DNA of 64,000 nt from Paragonimus westermani (Eukaryota > Platyhelminthes > Trematoda > Plagiorchiida > Troglotrematidae). Positions 1-10,172 of the stretch are shown piece by piece (position 1 is the stretch's first letter; each line of letters starts with the position of its first letter). The DNA lies in the NCBI GenBank assembly GCA_008508345.1, contig QNGE01000846.1, forward strand, positions 146,195-210,194, given 5' to 3'. The position numbers and the translations under genes are program-made. The notes beneath the pieces were generated by a model, which was not told the origin of the DNA, did not search any database, and saw nothing but the letters and a program-made list of their open reading frames with translations.

Positions 1-395
1 GCTTCCCGCAACTTACCTTGGTCTGCAAGCCTTGTCTCACTCAAGGCTGCTACGTCGATTCCATACCGCCGCAGTTCCATCGCGATCAGGGCGGTGCGTC
101 GTTCCGGCCGTTCTGTGGCGCTGCATCGATCCAGCAGAGTGCGCACGTTCCACGTCCCAACCGTAAGCGTGTTGCGTCCACGGGCCTGTCTCCAGTTGGT
201 CTTCTGGGCACTAAAACCTAGTTGAGCATTATCTGCTCGGGGGCTCGGGATTGGGGGGGAGTATGAGGGTGAGTGTTTGGCATCAGCATATTTTCGCCTA
301 TCCACCCTGCCATGTGCAGCAGATAGGGCGACCCGGTTTACCCTGCGCGACGGCCGATGCAGTATACTATTTGGTTTAGTTTGTATCATCATCAT
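1..395 (-). CDS. LINE ORF, N-terminal part with APE-type endonuclease start (partial)
   Basis: This is the 5' part of the coding region of a non-LTR retrotransposon, read on the minus strand and running off the left edge of the window. I chose the in-frame ATG at 395, the first of three consecutive ATG codons; the frame is also open upstream, so the true start is uncertain. After a leader of about 75 residues without recognisable domain comes NTLTVGTWNVRTLLDR, then ERRTALIAMELRRYGIDVAA and LSETRLAD. These match the start of the endonuclease/exonuclease/phosphatase fold that nicks target DNA in LINEs: the Asn of TWNVR and the Glu of SETR are the conserved metal-site residues. No stop is seen down to position 1. 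Everything after the endonuclease start, including the reverse transcriptase, lies outside the window. Assignment to a LINE endonuclease is firm; the clade is not. Confidence 0.8.
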   Translation of the reverse strand, partial: MMMIQTKPNSILHRPSRRVNRVALSAAHGRVDRRKYADAKHSPSYSPPIPSPRADNAQLGFSAQKTNWRQARGRNTLTVGTWNVRTLLDRCSATERPERRTALIAMELRRYGIDVAALSETRLADQGKLRE

Positions 396-790
396 TGTAA
401 GTATGAGCCTCGGATACTGCCAGGATGCCCAGACCTGTGCAGGAGAGCGATTAGGGCCCTCAAACAAAGCCTTTGGCTAAATAGCCTGAACCGCAAGGCA
501 GCAGCTGTCTCACACACATACACACGCAGACGTGACAGCATCAAACACCACTGTACACACGATCCCAGCAACCAGACACAGTCAGTCCAGGCAGAAACAG
601 GCACCTTCCCAACGAAGCTACAACGGAGCCAAAACACAGTCTCTACGCACAACAAACGCACGCATCTGTTTTTTGTCTGGCTGTTCCCCATCGGCCAATC
701 TGACAAGGTTGAACCCGCAAGGACCGAATTCCCAGTCAGCACAGCCCTCTGGATCAAAACAGCACGCAAGCCTGACCACCACGGCTGATG
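1..790 (-). mobile_element. Non-LTR retrotransposon, 5' end (5' UTR plus start of ORF)
   Basis: The stretch from about 790 down to 396 is the untranslated leader of the LINE whose ORF occupies 395-1. Its outer part, about 640-785, is repeated in the opposite orientation at about 63742-63865; both contain a segment reading GGTTCAACCTTGTCAGATTG in the element's sense direction. The shared homology stops near 785, which is my estimate of the 5' end. The middle of the leader (about 396-640) is not shared with the other copy, so leaders of this family vary. A 149-codon open frame on the minus strand here (392-841) is the leader read through, not a gene. Confidence 0.65.
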
Positions 791-1299
791 CATATTCACA
801 CACACTGGGCTGCAATACATTGTCGTTCGTCTTGGTGGCACGTCCCTCGTAGCGAGTACACACTATTTCAATAGTCGCTTCTAGTATCTCGTCTTCCTGG
901 CGCTGACATTCACCGTTTTGGTTCCCAAATGTGCTCCCAGATTGTGAGTAAGTATAGTACTCACCAACGAAGCTGCCTATTATACAGCACTACTGTTTCA
1001 CCCTGGATTAGTCACACATCTTTATTGGATGAATATCCATAAACCTAGAGTGAGTACAGGAAGCTGTTTGTTACAGTTGCTCACTTGCCGATCGCTCACT
1101 ATAACTACTGAATATCTATCGGTTGTTCATTCGGTTACCACTAGCCGTCTGACCCAACAAACCTTTTGGCTTCTGAGCCATATCCATGAGTCATATGGAT
1201 CAGGTTGTCGATGGTCAAAACAGCAGTCTAGCTTAATAAGCAAAAATTTAGGTGAAAAAAGGAGCAAACAGAAGCAGTGTAAACTGATGAAGAATAGTT

Positions 1300-1425
1300 A
1301 ACAAATTTATAGATGCAGCCTCGTCAATGACTGTGATCATGATCGTGTCCAACAGTTTCCAACAGACGGCATGAATGATCACGCAGTCCATATCTAAACT
1401 TACGTACAACCTTCATTCGCTCATC
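1300..1425 (-). repeat. Diverged dispersed repeat, copy 1
   Basis: Read on the minus strand, this piece aligns by eye with 4330-4465. Shared blocks include CTGTTGGAAACTGTT against CTGGTTGGAAATGTT, then a TCACAGTCA block, then an AGGCT-TGCATC block and a T-rich run ending in TTCA. Identity looks like 60 to 70 percent with small gaps. The class of element is unknown. It faintly resembles the GC-rich repeat at 26000-26360, but that link is weak. Confidence 0.4.
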
Positions 1426-4329
1426 AGAATTAACACAGTCCCATCGATCAACAGAAATAAGAAAGTGATATTGTATTGGAAATTTCCATACCAGAATGAC
1501 TCGCTGCAAACAGACTTATTCTGTCAAACTTTTCCAATCAAAATGACCGGATATCACAAGCAGACGATACTATAATCCACTAGTGAAGTTTTATATCGAC
1601 GTTCAAGTGGTCTTACAATACGCGTTTGCTCGATTTGATCCACTTGACCATTTAACCTAAACGCCACAGAGTAGTCTTTGGATCACCCAGGATTGTGGAT
1701 CTGCAAGCGCCACCACTCAGACTACGGTGCTTTCAATGGCATAGCAGCAGATAAAACAAAAACGAACCACGAAGCAACGATGGGACGGTGCAATATCTTC
1801 ATTAAAAGTGATTCGAATCACGAGTAAAATATGAGAACGGCAATCATCTTAGGGACAAATCCAAATTCATTAAGCGGTGTGATAAACAAATGGAAAGGAA
1901 GATTTGCATTAAAAAGCGGGTCTTCTAACGACGCATGTAAAACGAATTGCACATCATTTTGTCCAGGGTGAGGGGCGCCGTCATCTTTGAGAGACTGAAA
2001 GCCAACGGATAGAATCGAAAGTCCGCTGTCTGGAGTGGACCTGGAATAATTTCGTCCATATTTGTTGAGGGAGGTGCAGTGTCAGGCGAACGATTCTGCA
2101 CTGTTCCAACTGACCAATCAGCTGGCAGCAGTGTATTAGGCGGTTGTATGTGTCGACGCCATCTGAACGGCATTTCCCAGTTTGCTTGTTGACGCCCCAT
2201 ATTCTGATTCGTTCTAACGTCACGACTGCCCCATACAGATATACACAGATTTTCCCTCTGTTCTGAATGCTTTGTGTTGTGCATGTATATCCAGAGACTC
2301 TGGCGTAGTTTGACTCGTTCCCGAAAAACGTTGAGGTTTGCGTCTTCCCTTTCTGGGATTGGGAACCACGCAGTGCGACTGAATGTGTAATTGCAACAGA
2401 GACGACAAAAACCGTTTATAATGCCTAGTCCGACCGGATAAGACATGTCTGAACAGTGCACAGTACCCATCCCAATGTGGCGCACTAGCGGAATATCTTT
2501 TCATTCAGACTGAATAGTACAACCGGTTATCGTTGTTTGGGGTTGACATGAAATAATTACTCCGGCAATAATCGTTAACTCACTCAGGTTAATATGATTC
2601 TAACGAGGTTGAGAGGTTGACGGACAGAAGCTAATCATACACAATATATCTGCGATCATTCTAATTGAACAATACTTCGAGCGATGAACTTGCAAGATGG
2701 CATCACAACCGAGATAGGAGTTTAAGAGGGCACGACAGTAGATAAGCCAGGAGCAAAGTGAGCAGCATATCGACAGTTTATACAGAACAATCGGTGTCCT
2801 GATCTCCACCGCATAAATAACTGGATATTGATCAAAGGGAGTGAAAACAAATCTTTTCAAAGCAAGCCCATATCAACTGTGTAGAGTTGTTCATGTTTAA
2901 CATGTACAGTGCCCTGGATATGCAGTCTGATAACGCAAATTTAATAGGACCGTGCACGTGCGAACGAAAAACGATAGGTAGGTGATCTAGCTCGTATTCA
3001 ACGAAAGTGGGCTACAAAACGATACTACGAAATGATTGAAATTTCAAACAGTTCATGGAATTTTGAGCTCGGAGGCTTCAGCCAACTGTGTCTGGCTATC
3101 GAAATACGCTTGTACAACACTGCGCAGTGGTTACAGAAGCAAGCATGGCAGTGTACACTTTGTTTGGGTCATACCGCTCAGATGTCAGTTCAGTGTGTTC
3201 CGGGTGAAATGGACCATGGTCGATAGCAGCCAATTACTGACAAGTATAGCAGTGAGACGCGTTGTTGGGTTGAAAAATGACATCACTTAGTCCGAGCCGG
3301 CAAAGTAAGAAACGCGCTAGTGCAGTGCTATCGAAATCACGTGTCATTAGCAGACAGCTAATGAGAAACTGCATTCAGGAATCAAAAGGGTGCGTAAACT
3401 AGTTGACGGTCGAACAAATTTCACAGGTTCTCCCACTGCGGTCGCCTCACGTTCCGTGGTTCTTAGGATTATCGCACCATTCCTGGGCCGTGCTTCGACC
3501 CCATAAGACAGTATAACAAACATTCTCTGTTTTATGGCCTTATGATGGGGCCCTTTCGGTTGATTTCAGATCATTCTGTTAGATTTTTACCAGATGCTAA
3601 AAATAAACTTTGACGTTCACAGGATTGCAGCGGGCGATTCACCCAAAAAAGTTGCTCGAAATCAGCTGTCTTGCTCTCCAAACGTTTCTGATCAACTTTT
3701 ACATAACTGAACCGAATGCCTCTCACAAAGGATAATATGAGGAAACGACAAACCTGGAAGGTGGCTTTCATGGTTTCCTGATTGACAATTACCAGAAGTA
3801 CAGCCCCATCACGATCTTTCCATGGATGCTACACCGTCAAACCAAGTAACAAGAGGCGTGTTAAAATCCATAAATCAAATCGTCATTTTGAAAGTGCCAC
3901 GTAGGCGGGCATGACCAAGAGACATCTACGGCCAAAACATTTCCCATTTCGTAAAGTGCCATGCTTTTCATACCTTTAGTGTGCTCACACGATTCGTGTT
4001 GCACGGTAAGACATAGATCAGCCCAATTCTCGGTCGATGAATTAACAGCTGAATTATGCAGTGCTTAAAACCGGAAAAAGACCATTGCCGGGCATATGGC
4101 CATCAGCAACATACGTGTTGTACGTAGGTCATAAGCGTTAACCTCAAAGTACAAACTAATCTGATTGGCAGTCCGAAGATAGATGGTTAAGTCAACCGTT
4201 TTTAGCTTTGGCCCGGACTGTCATCAGCCCTGACAATAGAGCATGAAATACTGCAGCGATAAACTAATAAAAATGTATGCAGAGTATGATAGATACTAAG
4301 AAAAATAAAGAGCGGTGAAGAATTCATGA

Positions 4330-4465
4330 AAAAAAGAGGAAACAACTTTGTGGATGCAAGCCTGCTGCTGACTGTGACGAATTGTCACTGCCGAGAACAT
4401 TTCCAACCAGCGATGTGAATGTTCGTAAATTCCCCAACCGAGTAGACGGCACCCACCAACCTTGC
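4330..4465 (-). repeat. Diverged dispersed repeat, copy 2
   Basis: Minus-strand partner of the copy at 1300-1425. The shared blocks occur in the same order: TTGGAAATGTT, TCACAGTCAG, AGGCTTGCATC and a T-rich tail. The 97-codon open frame at 4296-4589 covers this repeat and should not be taken as a gene. Confidence 0.4.
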
Positions 4466-7400
4466 TGGACGCGGTGGTAAAGACAATCACAATTCGCGAT
4501 TGCACCATCATCTGGTAGTTTTGCGATTTTTCCAAATTACCATCAGCCACAATGAGCAATCCACGGTACGGTAAACTTCCCATTGGCATAATAAGTACGT
4601 GACCGGACTAGTGAATCCTTTGTATTTTCATCATCTCGGTTAACCGCTGCGAACTTCCACAACTCCCAAATACACATCAACGGACTTGACACAGGGAGTC
4701 TTACATTACAACAAACATACATACATGTCTACTAATACACGCGAGACAGGAAATGCAACAAGGAATCGAGCTAAACAGAGGCAAGCTCGGACCAATAATC
4801 GAACACAATGCTGACGATCAGTAGTTTAGCGATATAGCATGCAAACATTCGCGGTGAATGTCCATGCGTGGTGTAAGCACAACCAGAAAATGATGACGCG
4901 TGGTCCGATCACAATAAGCGATGAGACCGGGTACCTAGTGGTGCGATTGGTCAACCGACCCAGCACAAACTAGTATCACACCTAAGGGGTATGTGTTGAG
5001 CTAGTGATCAAAATGATTAGGCAAGATAAGCAAAACTCTCAGCTGATCAGTAAAAGCATACAGTTAATTTCCGCAGACTTGTATCTTGATCGGATCAGTC
5101 CACAGTTAACTGTTATTGAAACGTCACACAAGCAGACAAACTTCTGCAGTCTGTTTGACAGTTTAACGTCTGCAGAACGTACTGCTCTAGTAAAGTGTAA
5201 AAACTAATGGTTTTAAGAAGGGAGAAAGTTTAACGTCAAGTGGATCAATAACCACCGGTTAACGAACAACATGGCTACATGACCCATATTGATGATGACT
5301 AGGTTGAATACCTAGGCACAAGTACACCAGAGTTGAGAGCAGAAACTGGAGTGTGGATGGGACCTGAAAATACTCTATTTCGTCACAGACTTTTCAGTTT
5401 TCCAAAGAAAGAAAGGGATTTTATAATAATATATAGTGGTGTTCTTGTATCCATCATCTGAATAGTATGAGGTGGTTGGCTGTGATTAAGTCAGATCGGC
5501 AAACTAAACTATCGGAAATAGGGCTTTAAAGAGATTCAAAGCATTTTTTGATATGCATACAAGATTGTTGACTGTCTCAGATGTCGAATGACAAAAATGG
5601 TCAAACAGTACCTTGAAGACTTACTCGAAGGTGACGAGTTCTGTGTGCTCTTCGTTCTGTAACCCATAACTCTTCCCTGCACTACACTTGACTGAATTAA
5701 TGCATACCAACTGATCATAGTCTGTGTATCGTAACCAATGACGTCAGTTGAAATGTCTCTGCAAAGTAAATCTTAGGTGATCTTATTTGCGTATTCTAAA
5801 TTCACTCAGGGGAATAAATGTCTTAAAAATAAAAAGAAACTTTGATGATATGTCAAATGAGTTTGCTTCGATGTTGCAAAACATTGTTTTCTTAGAGAAC
5901 ACACGTGAAAATAGCAAAACAGATGGAATAGTCCAGGTGCCAAGGTCTTTTAAAACTGTCAACTTAAGGAATAATTGCAAATGAATACTTGAAAAGATTG
6001 CATTTAGGTTATCCATACTGAACGAAATATAACTAATTTGAATGACCTGTAGTTACCGTACTCACTGGGCTTTAAGGGTTAGTACACGCGTGGAAAATAC
6101 GCTGAGTATTTGACTTGACAGTTTGTTTCAGAAATCATACTGCTCATTAAATGCTCAAGTCCTGCTCACTAATGCCTTCCAATTTAGCACAAATCTTTCA
6201 ACCTTCGTCCTTCCTTCCTAGTATGCTAATATTGTACTATCTATATAATGTAGCATATAATTTTTAAGTAGTTGTTAGTATTATCAGCGAACTGTGTTGA
6301 GTAAAAGCGATCAGAATGCACAGATTTCGATATCATTCTACTGTGTTTTTCAAAATCTCATTTCAGAAACGCGAGCTATCAAACTAAATTACCCGATTGT
6401 AAATGCACCTAGAAAATAACACAAAGTTGCGAGCAAATTGTGACACTGTGCGTTTCATCCACCTTGGGTGGCCTTCCACTTACAAACTGCTTGCAACATT
6501 GTGTTATCCACAATCCATTTATCAATAACATGGGGAAACATGATGCTCAAACTGACTGACTTCACTCATACCAAATTTGTCACGGATATCTTACAAGTGT
6601 ATTTATCGATCTTGTGAGATAGTAGCTTCCAACCATGGGTGTATGAGCGACAGATTCTTTGGTCACGTAAACCACGCACATACACAACAATTAGTATTTC
6701 AATACACTGAATAATCACAACTTTGCTAGTTTTGTTTCTCGATTAAAAGTTCAACATGTTTTCTCTTATAAGAAGACTAGTTGACTTCAGGATGCTTTCT
6801 GCTGAAAGTATCTGAAAAGTTATATGATCTGCTTCGGCATGCTCTTGGCAAAATATTCGAACATAGTTCGACTCAGATTATAATATTCTCGTTTCTAAAC
6901 AGCTTTCAGTTGAAAATAAGGCGATTGGGCATCCTGACTCCCTTGCAAAGTTGGTGGATAAGCACGTTCCAATAGCTTCCATTCGGACTTCAGTAGAGAT
7001 CAAATGGTGGTCATTACAGTAAAAATACACCTCGAAACAAAAGTGGCGTGTTGATTTGAACACATTCATAGATTTGTTGCCTTGCTTGAGCATGACTCCT
7101 GTCAGCGTGTTTGGTTCAGTGTATGATAAGTGGAATCTCACAAAGGAAACAAAGCCTTGAAACACTCGTTTCCCTTCACGCAGAGAAGACGAACTCTGGC
7201 AGATGCTAGAATTTCGTGTTCGCTCTTCAGTACCCAATATCAACAATCAAGAATATACATAACACCGATAATGTGGGGTGAAGAAATATAACAGAAGTTG
7301 GGTGAAGGGCAAGGTGCGAAGCTATTGAGTTCATAGGAGTCTTGAGATGGCTAATCGCGACCGCTTCAGTGAAACGTAGTGAATACTGATCAGACCGTTA

Positions 7401-8096
7401 TATTATAATCCTCGAACCGAGATTAATCCTAAAGGCCAAACCGAAATTTGCATGACCCCCGGATGAAGGATGTAGACTGCACAGTCTCACTCTTTCTAAC
7501 TCCCCTCATCCCACTAGTGCTTTATCTAGCCATGGTTACTGTTATTCGGTACTGAAGGGGCAATACGAAATGCTAACGTGTACGGTGTTCGTCTTCTGAC
7601 TGCTGTGTTCGAAATGAAGATTTGTTCACAGTCCAGCGCAACCAGTGCTGCCACACTTGTGGGTGAGAACTGATCTCAGGCCGCCGGCGACCGTCTGATA
7701 TTCCCTTCTTGTTGTCAGAGTTCATCACCTTCTATCCAGCTTCAAACCATCACCACATCCATTTACCACGGTCACCCATAGTTAACCTACGATTTTTAAT
7801 GAATATCAGAAATAACCAACGAGATGTTAACAACATGCGAAACTTTACTCCCATAAAATTACGCCATATTTGTTAGTCGCAGAAGTGACTTAAAGTGAGG
7901 TATTGGGTCGTTCATTGGAAACAGTATTTCTAGTCGAAAACGTTCTATTGGTAACTGACGTGTGTTGTAGGTTCTCACAACGGTTCCAACTACACACTGC
8001 AATGAATTCAGCCTCTTATAAGTTTTGTGAACTTATGGTTAATTTTGGCAACTCGCTACGTATAGTTCCGGTAGCATTGTTTATTCGACAACCATG

Positions 8097-8402
8097 TGTA
8101 GTGAGGACAGACGGTCGCACCATACTACTCACACCACTATCCAGTAGCCGCATGCATCGAAATGATCGCGGGATAAATACGGGAGACATATGGGAAGGGT
8201 CGTTGGAAGGCAGAATGACATTTAATGCCTGTCGCCACATGACGGAACTGAGACATGGTGTCCAAAGCGACTGGAGCGTCCTCAGAAGAGTGCGGTGTGC
8301 AAATGAGTGTTTTTGTTTCTAGTCCCGTTGAAAGGCTTAAGTAGTGTATTGGTTTCTCTAGTAAAACAACCTTCGCGTCGTCCGCCTTCTGGATTCACAA
8401 CA
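8097..8402 (+). repeat. 5' LTR (306 bp)
   Basis: Begins TGTAGTGAGG and ends GGATTCACAACA. Every base checked matches the right LTR at a constant offset of 1558. A TATA-like ATAAATA lies at 8173-8179 and may be the core promoter. A diverged relative stands alone at 34454-34724. Confidence 0.95.
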
Positions 8403-8404
8403 TT

Positions 8405-8422
8405 TGGTGTCGTGACCAGGAT
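8405..8422 (+). promoter_or_regulatory. Primer-binding site
   Basis: Two bases after the 5' LTR comes TGGTGTCGTGACCAGGAT. TGG pairs with the CCA end of a tRNA, as expected for minus-strand priming. The first seven bases would suit a tRNA ending GACACCA (as in some tRNA-Leu), but I could not establish which tRNA is used. Confidence 0.7.
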
Positions 8423-8444
8423 ACAAGAATGAAGATCCCCGTAG

Positions 8445-9056
8445 CCACAGCCGTTTGAGGATGGGGATGTTCGGAGTTTCCTGGAGGACTTCGAGGACGT
8501 GGCGGAAGCGGTCGGAGTGAAGACTGATCTGGCGAAGCTGGCGGCCCTGCGGATGCTGCTCAAGGGTAGGGCGAAGGCGGTGCTGGATGCGGCGCGAAGG
8601 AGCCCTGCGAAGCTGGAGTGGGCCGCCGCGAAGAAGGCGCTGATCGCCGGTTTCGACAGCCTCGCCGACTGCCAGGAGGCAATGAGGCGGTTGAAGGGCA
8701 CCCGGCTTGGACCAGGAGGCGACGCTCTTGTTTACGCCATGTCCCTGCGGACAGCGTTGTCGAGAGCCCTGCCACATTTGGACCAGGACTCAGAACAACG
8801 CCTGCTGACGGCACAGTTCTTGAACGGAGTGCCACCAACAGTCCGGGATCAGCTCAGAGTTGCTCTCATCACACAGCCCATGACGCTGGAACAGTTGGCC
8901 GAGGCAGCTCGACAATTGCTAGCAGAAAATGCCGCGACAGTCAACGAAGTGGAGGCAAGCGGATCGAGTGAACTGAATGACCTTCGAAGCGCGGTGGAAA
9001 AGTTGACTGAGGAAGTGGCGGCTTTGAAAGTGAAAAAGGAGGAGAGCCGTCGCGAC
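8445..9056 (+). pseudogene. Gag polyprotein fragment of the LTR retrotransposon
   Basis: Gag forms the particle that packages the element's RNA. The frame is open from 8445 to the N at 9057 and gives a helical, Ala/Leu/Arg-rich protein typical of the retrotransposon Gag domain, with FEDGDVRSFLEDFEDVAEA near the start and a predicted coiled coil (ELNDLRSAVEKLTEEVAALK) near the end. The expected start ATG is at 8429 in another frame that stops after nine codons, and a TAG at 8442-8444 closes the Gag frame just upstream, so one base has been gained or lost around 8445-8452. The zinc-knuckle region that should follow is absent because sequence is missing at 9057. GC content and codon use are higher than in the flanking host DNA. 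Confidence 0.85.
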
Positions 9057-9057
9057 N

Positions 9058-9705
9058 GTGTTGGACTTATGGTCCGGATATTGGCAGGTCTCGATCAAAC
9101 AATCGGACCGAGATAAAACAGCGTTTATAGTGGACGAAAAGAAATACCGCTTCAAGCGGATGCCGTTCGGACTCTCAGGCGCCCCTTTCACGTTCAGACG
9201 ACTGATGCTGAAGGTGTTGGATGGATTGAGCAACACTGTTGTCCACGGGGACGATATTGTCATTTACAGCATAAATGAGACAGAACATACAATGCACGTT
9301 TCGGCGGTGCTACAGAAGATCGAAAAAGCCGGCCTCCGGATCAATAGTTCAAAGTCTCAACTGGCGAAACAAACGGTAGTACTTCTCGGTCACAAGGTCG
9401 GTCAGGGGGAGGTCCAGCCATTGCCCGAGAAACTGCTGATAATCGAGACTATTCCGGTGCCAACTTCGAAGAGGACGCTGAGACAATTTCTCGATCGCGT
9501 TGGGTTTTACAGCCGCTTCATCAAGAACTTCCATGACCTCGCGAGTCCTTTATACGAAATTCTAAGGAAGGATAACCAATTTCATTGGTCGAGAGAACGA
9601 AGAGAACCTGAAAGCCTTTTGTTACGACTGAAACAATCGTTGCGGGGGGAGGAGTGTAGTGAGGACAGACGGTCGCACCATACTACTCACACCACTATCC
9701 AGTAG
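9058..9705 (+). pseudogene. Reverse transcriptase fragment of the LTR retrotransposon
   Basis: RT copies the element's RNA into DNA. The frame opens immediately after the N at 9057, in a different phase from Gag. It carries DLWSGYWQV (motif A with its catalytic Asp), MPFGLSGAPFTFRRLM (motif B), VVHGDDIVIYS (motif C; the two Asp are present but His replaces the usual Tyr), LLGHKVGQGEV, and the connection-domain block QFLDRVGFYSRFIKNF ending in FHWSRE. Fingers and the front of the palm are missing, and RNase H and integrase are absent. Recognisable similarity ends near 9640; the remaining codons to the stop at 9703-9705 are the right LTR read through. This is Ty3/gypsy-type RT and cannot be functional. 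Confidence 0.9.
9644..9654 (+). promoter_or_regulatory. Polypurine tract
   Basis: GGGGGGAGGAG directly abuts the right LTR. This is the site that primes plus-strand DNA synthesis in LTR retrotransposons. Confidence 0.85.
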
Positions 9706-9960
9706 CCGCATGCATCGAAATGATCGCGGGATAAATACGGGAGACATATGGGAAGGGTCGTTGGAAGGCAGAATGACATTTAATGCCTGTCGCCACATGA
9801 CGGAACTGAGACATGGTGTCCAAAGCGACTGGAGCGTCCTCAGAAGAGTGCGGTGTGCAAATGAGTGTTTTTGTTTCTAGTCCCGTTGAAAGGCTTAAGT
9901 AGTGTATTGGTTTCTCTAGTAAAACAACCTTCGCGTCGTCCGCCTTCTGGATTCACAACA
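9655..9960 (+). repeat. 3' LTR (306 bp)
   Basis: Identical by eye to 8097-8402, beginning TGTAGTGAGG and ending in TTCACAACA. It provides the element's transcription end and polyadenylation region. Confidence 0.95.
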
Positions 9961-10172
9961 CGTGTTGTAAAAGTCTTCCAAACAAATACGTCACATTTTA
10001 TGTCGATAAACTTAGTCATACCATTTTTGTGAACATCGTTAGACCGAAGAGGATCGGCAGAGCACATGCGCTTTCCTTCATCCGTATGGAATTTGCCAAC
10101 CAGGTGCTCTGTTTTCACCTCGCCTTTCCCCCAAACTGGTTCCACTACGGTCGCTAAGCCAGTATCTGTCAA
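9961..10172 (-). other. Unidentified open frame cut by the LTR element
   Basis: On the minus strand about 70 codons outside the LTR stay open and then continue into the LTR (to 9840). The host part contains VEPVWGKGEVKTEHLVGKFH and SNDVHKNGMTKF. Its composition (G, K, D, E, few Cys) looks more protein-like than most frames here, and TTGACAG just before it could be a splice acceptor. I do not recognise it. It may be an exon, or an older repeat into which the retrotransposon inserted. Confidence 0.25.

Larger units (their letters stand above)
870..8090. other. Gene-poor stretch, no recognised gene
   Basis: No recognisable coding exon was found. The longest open frames are on the minus strand: 186 codons at 1925-2485, 122 codons at 6878-7246 and 97 codons at 4296-4589. 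None matches a family I know, and lengths up to about 190 codons are compatible with chance in this much sequence. The frame at 6878-7246 has an AG acceptor-like and a GT donor-like site inside it (about 7208 and 7037), so a small exon is possible but unproven. Two diverged copies of one repeat lie at about 1300-1425 and 4330-4465 and are listed separately. The rest is anonymous AT-rich DNA. Confidence 0.6.
8097..9960 (+). mobile_element. Ty3/gypsy LTR retrotransposon, recent but internally deleted
   Basis: A complete outline of an LTR retrotransposon is present: TG...CA long terminal repeats of 306 bp at each end, a primer-binding site after the left LTR, gag, reverse transcriptase, and a polypurine tract before the right LTR. 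The order and the RT motifs are those of Ty3/gypsy elements. At 1864 bp it is far shorter than an intact element of this class (about 5 kb). The end of Gag with its zinc knuckle, the protease, the start of RT, nearly all of RNase H and the integrase are missing. One join is a single N at 9057; the other lies between about 9640 and 9644. Flanking tetranucleotides are CATG (8093-8096) and CGTG (9961-9964), an imperfect target-site duplication. The LTRs look identical, so the insertion, or the assembled sequence, is young. It cannot move on its own. Confidence 0.93.

Noticed and set aside
392..841. 149-codon minus-strand frame rich in Cys, Trp and Leu
   Set aside because: Part of it recurs at 63742-63865 as the untranslated leader of a LINE, and the recognisable LINE ORF is in another frame.
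1925..2485. 186-codon minus-strand frame as a gene
   Set aside because: Irregular, Trp/Cys/Arg-rich composition, no known motif, overlapping open frames in other phases, and a length compatible with chance.
7903..8322. 139-codon frame and its duplicate at 9659-9880
   Set aside because: Both end in the LTR; the identical peptides come from the LTR pair and not from duplicated genes.
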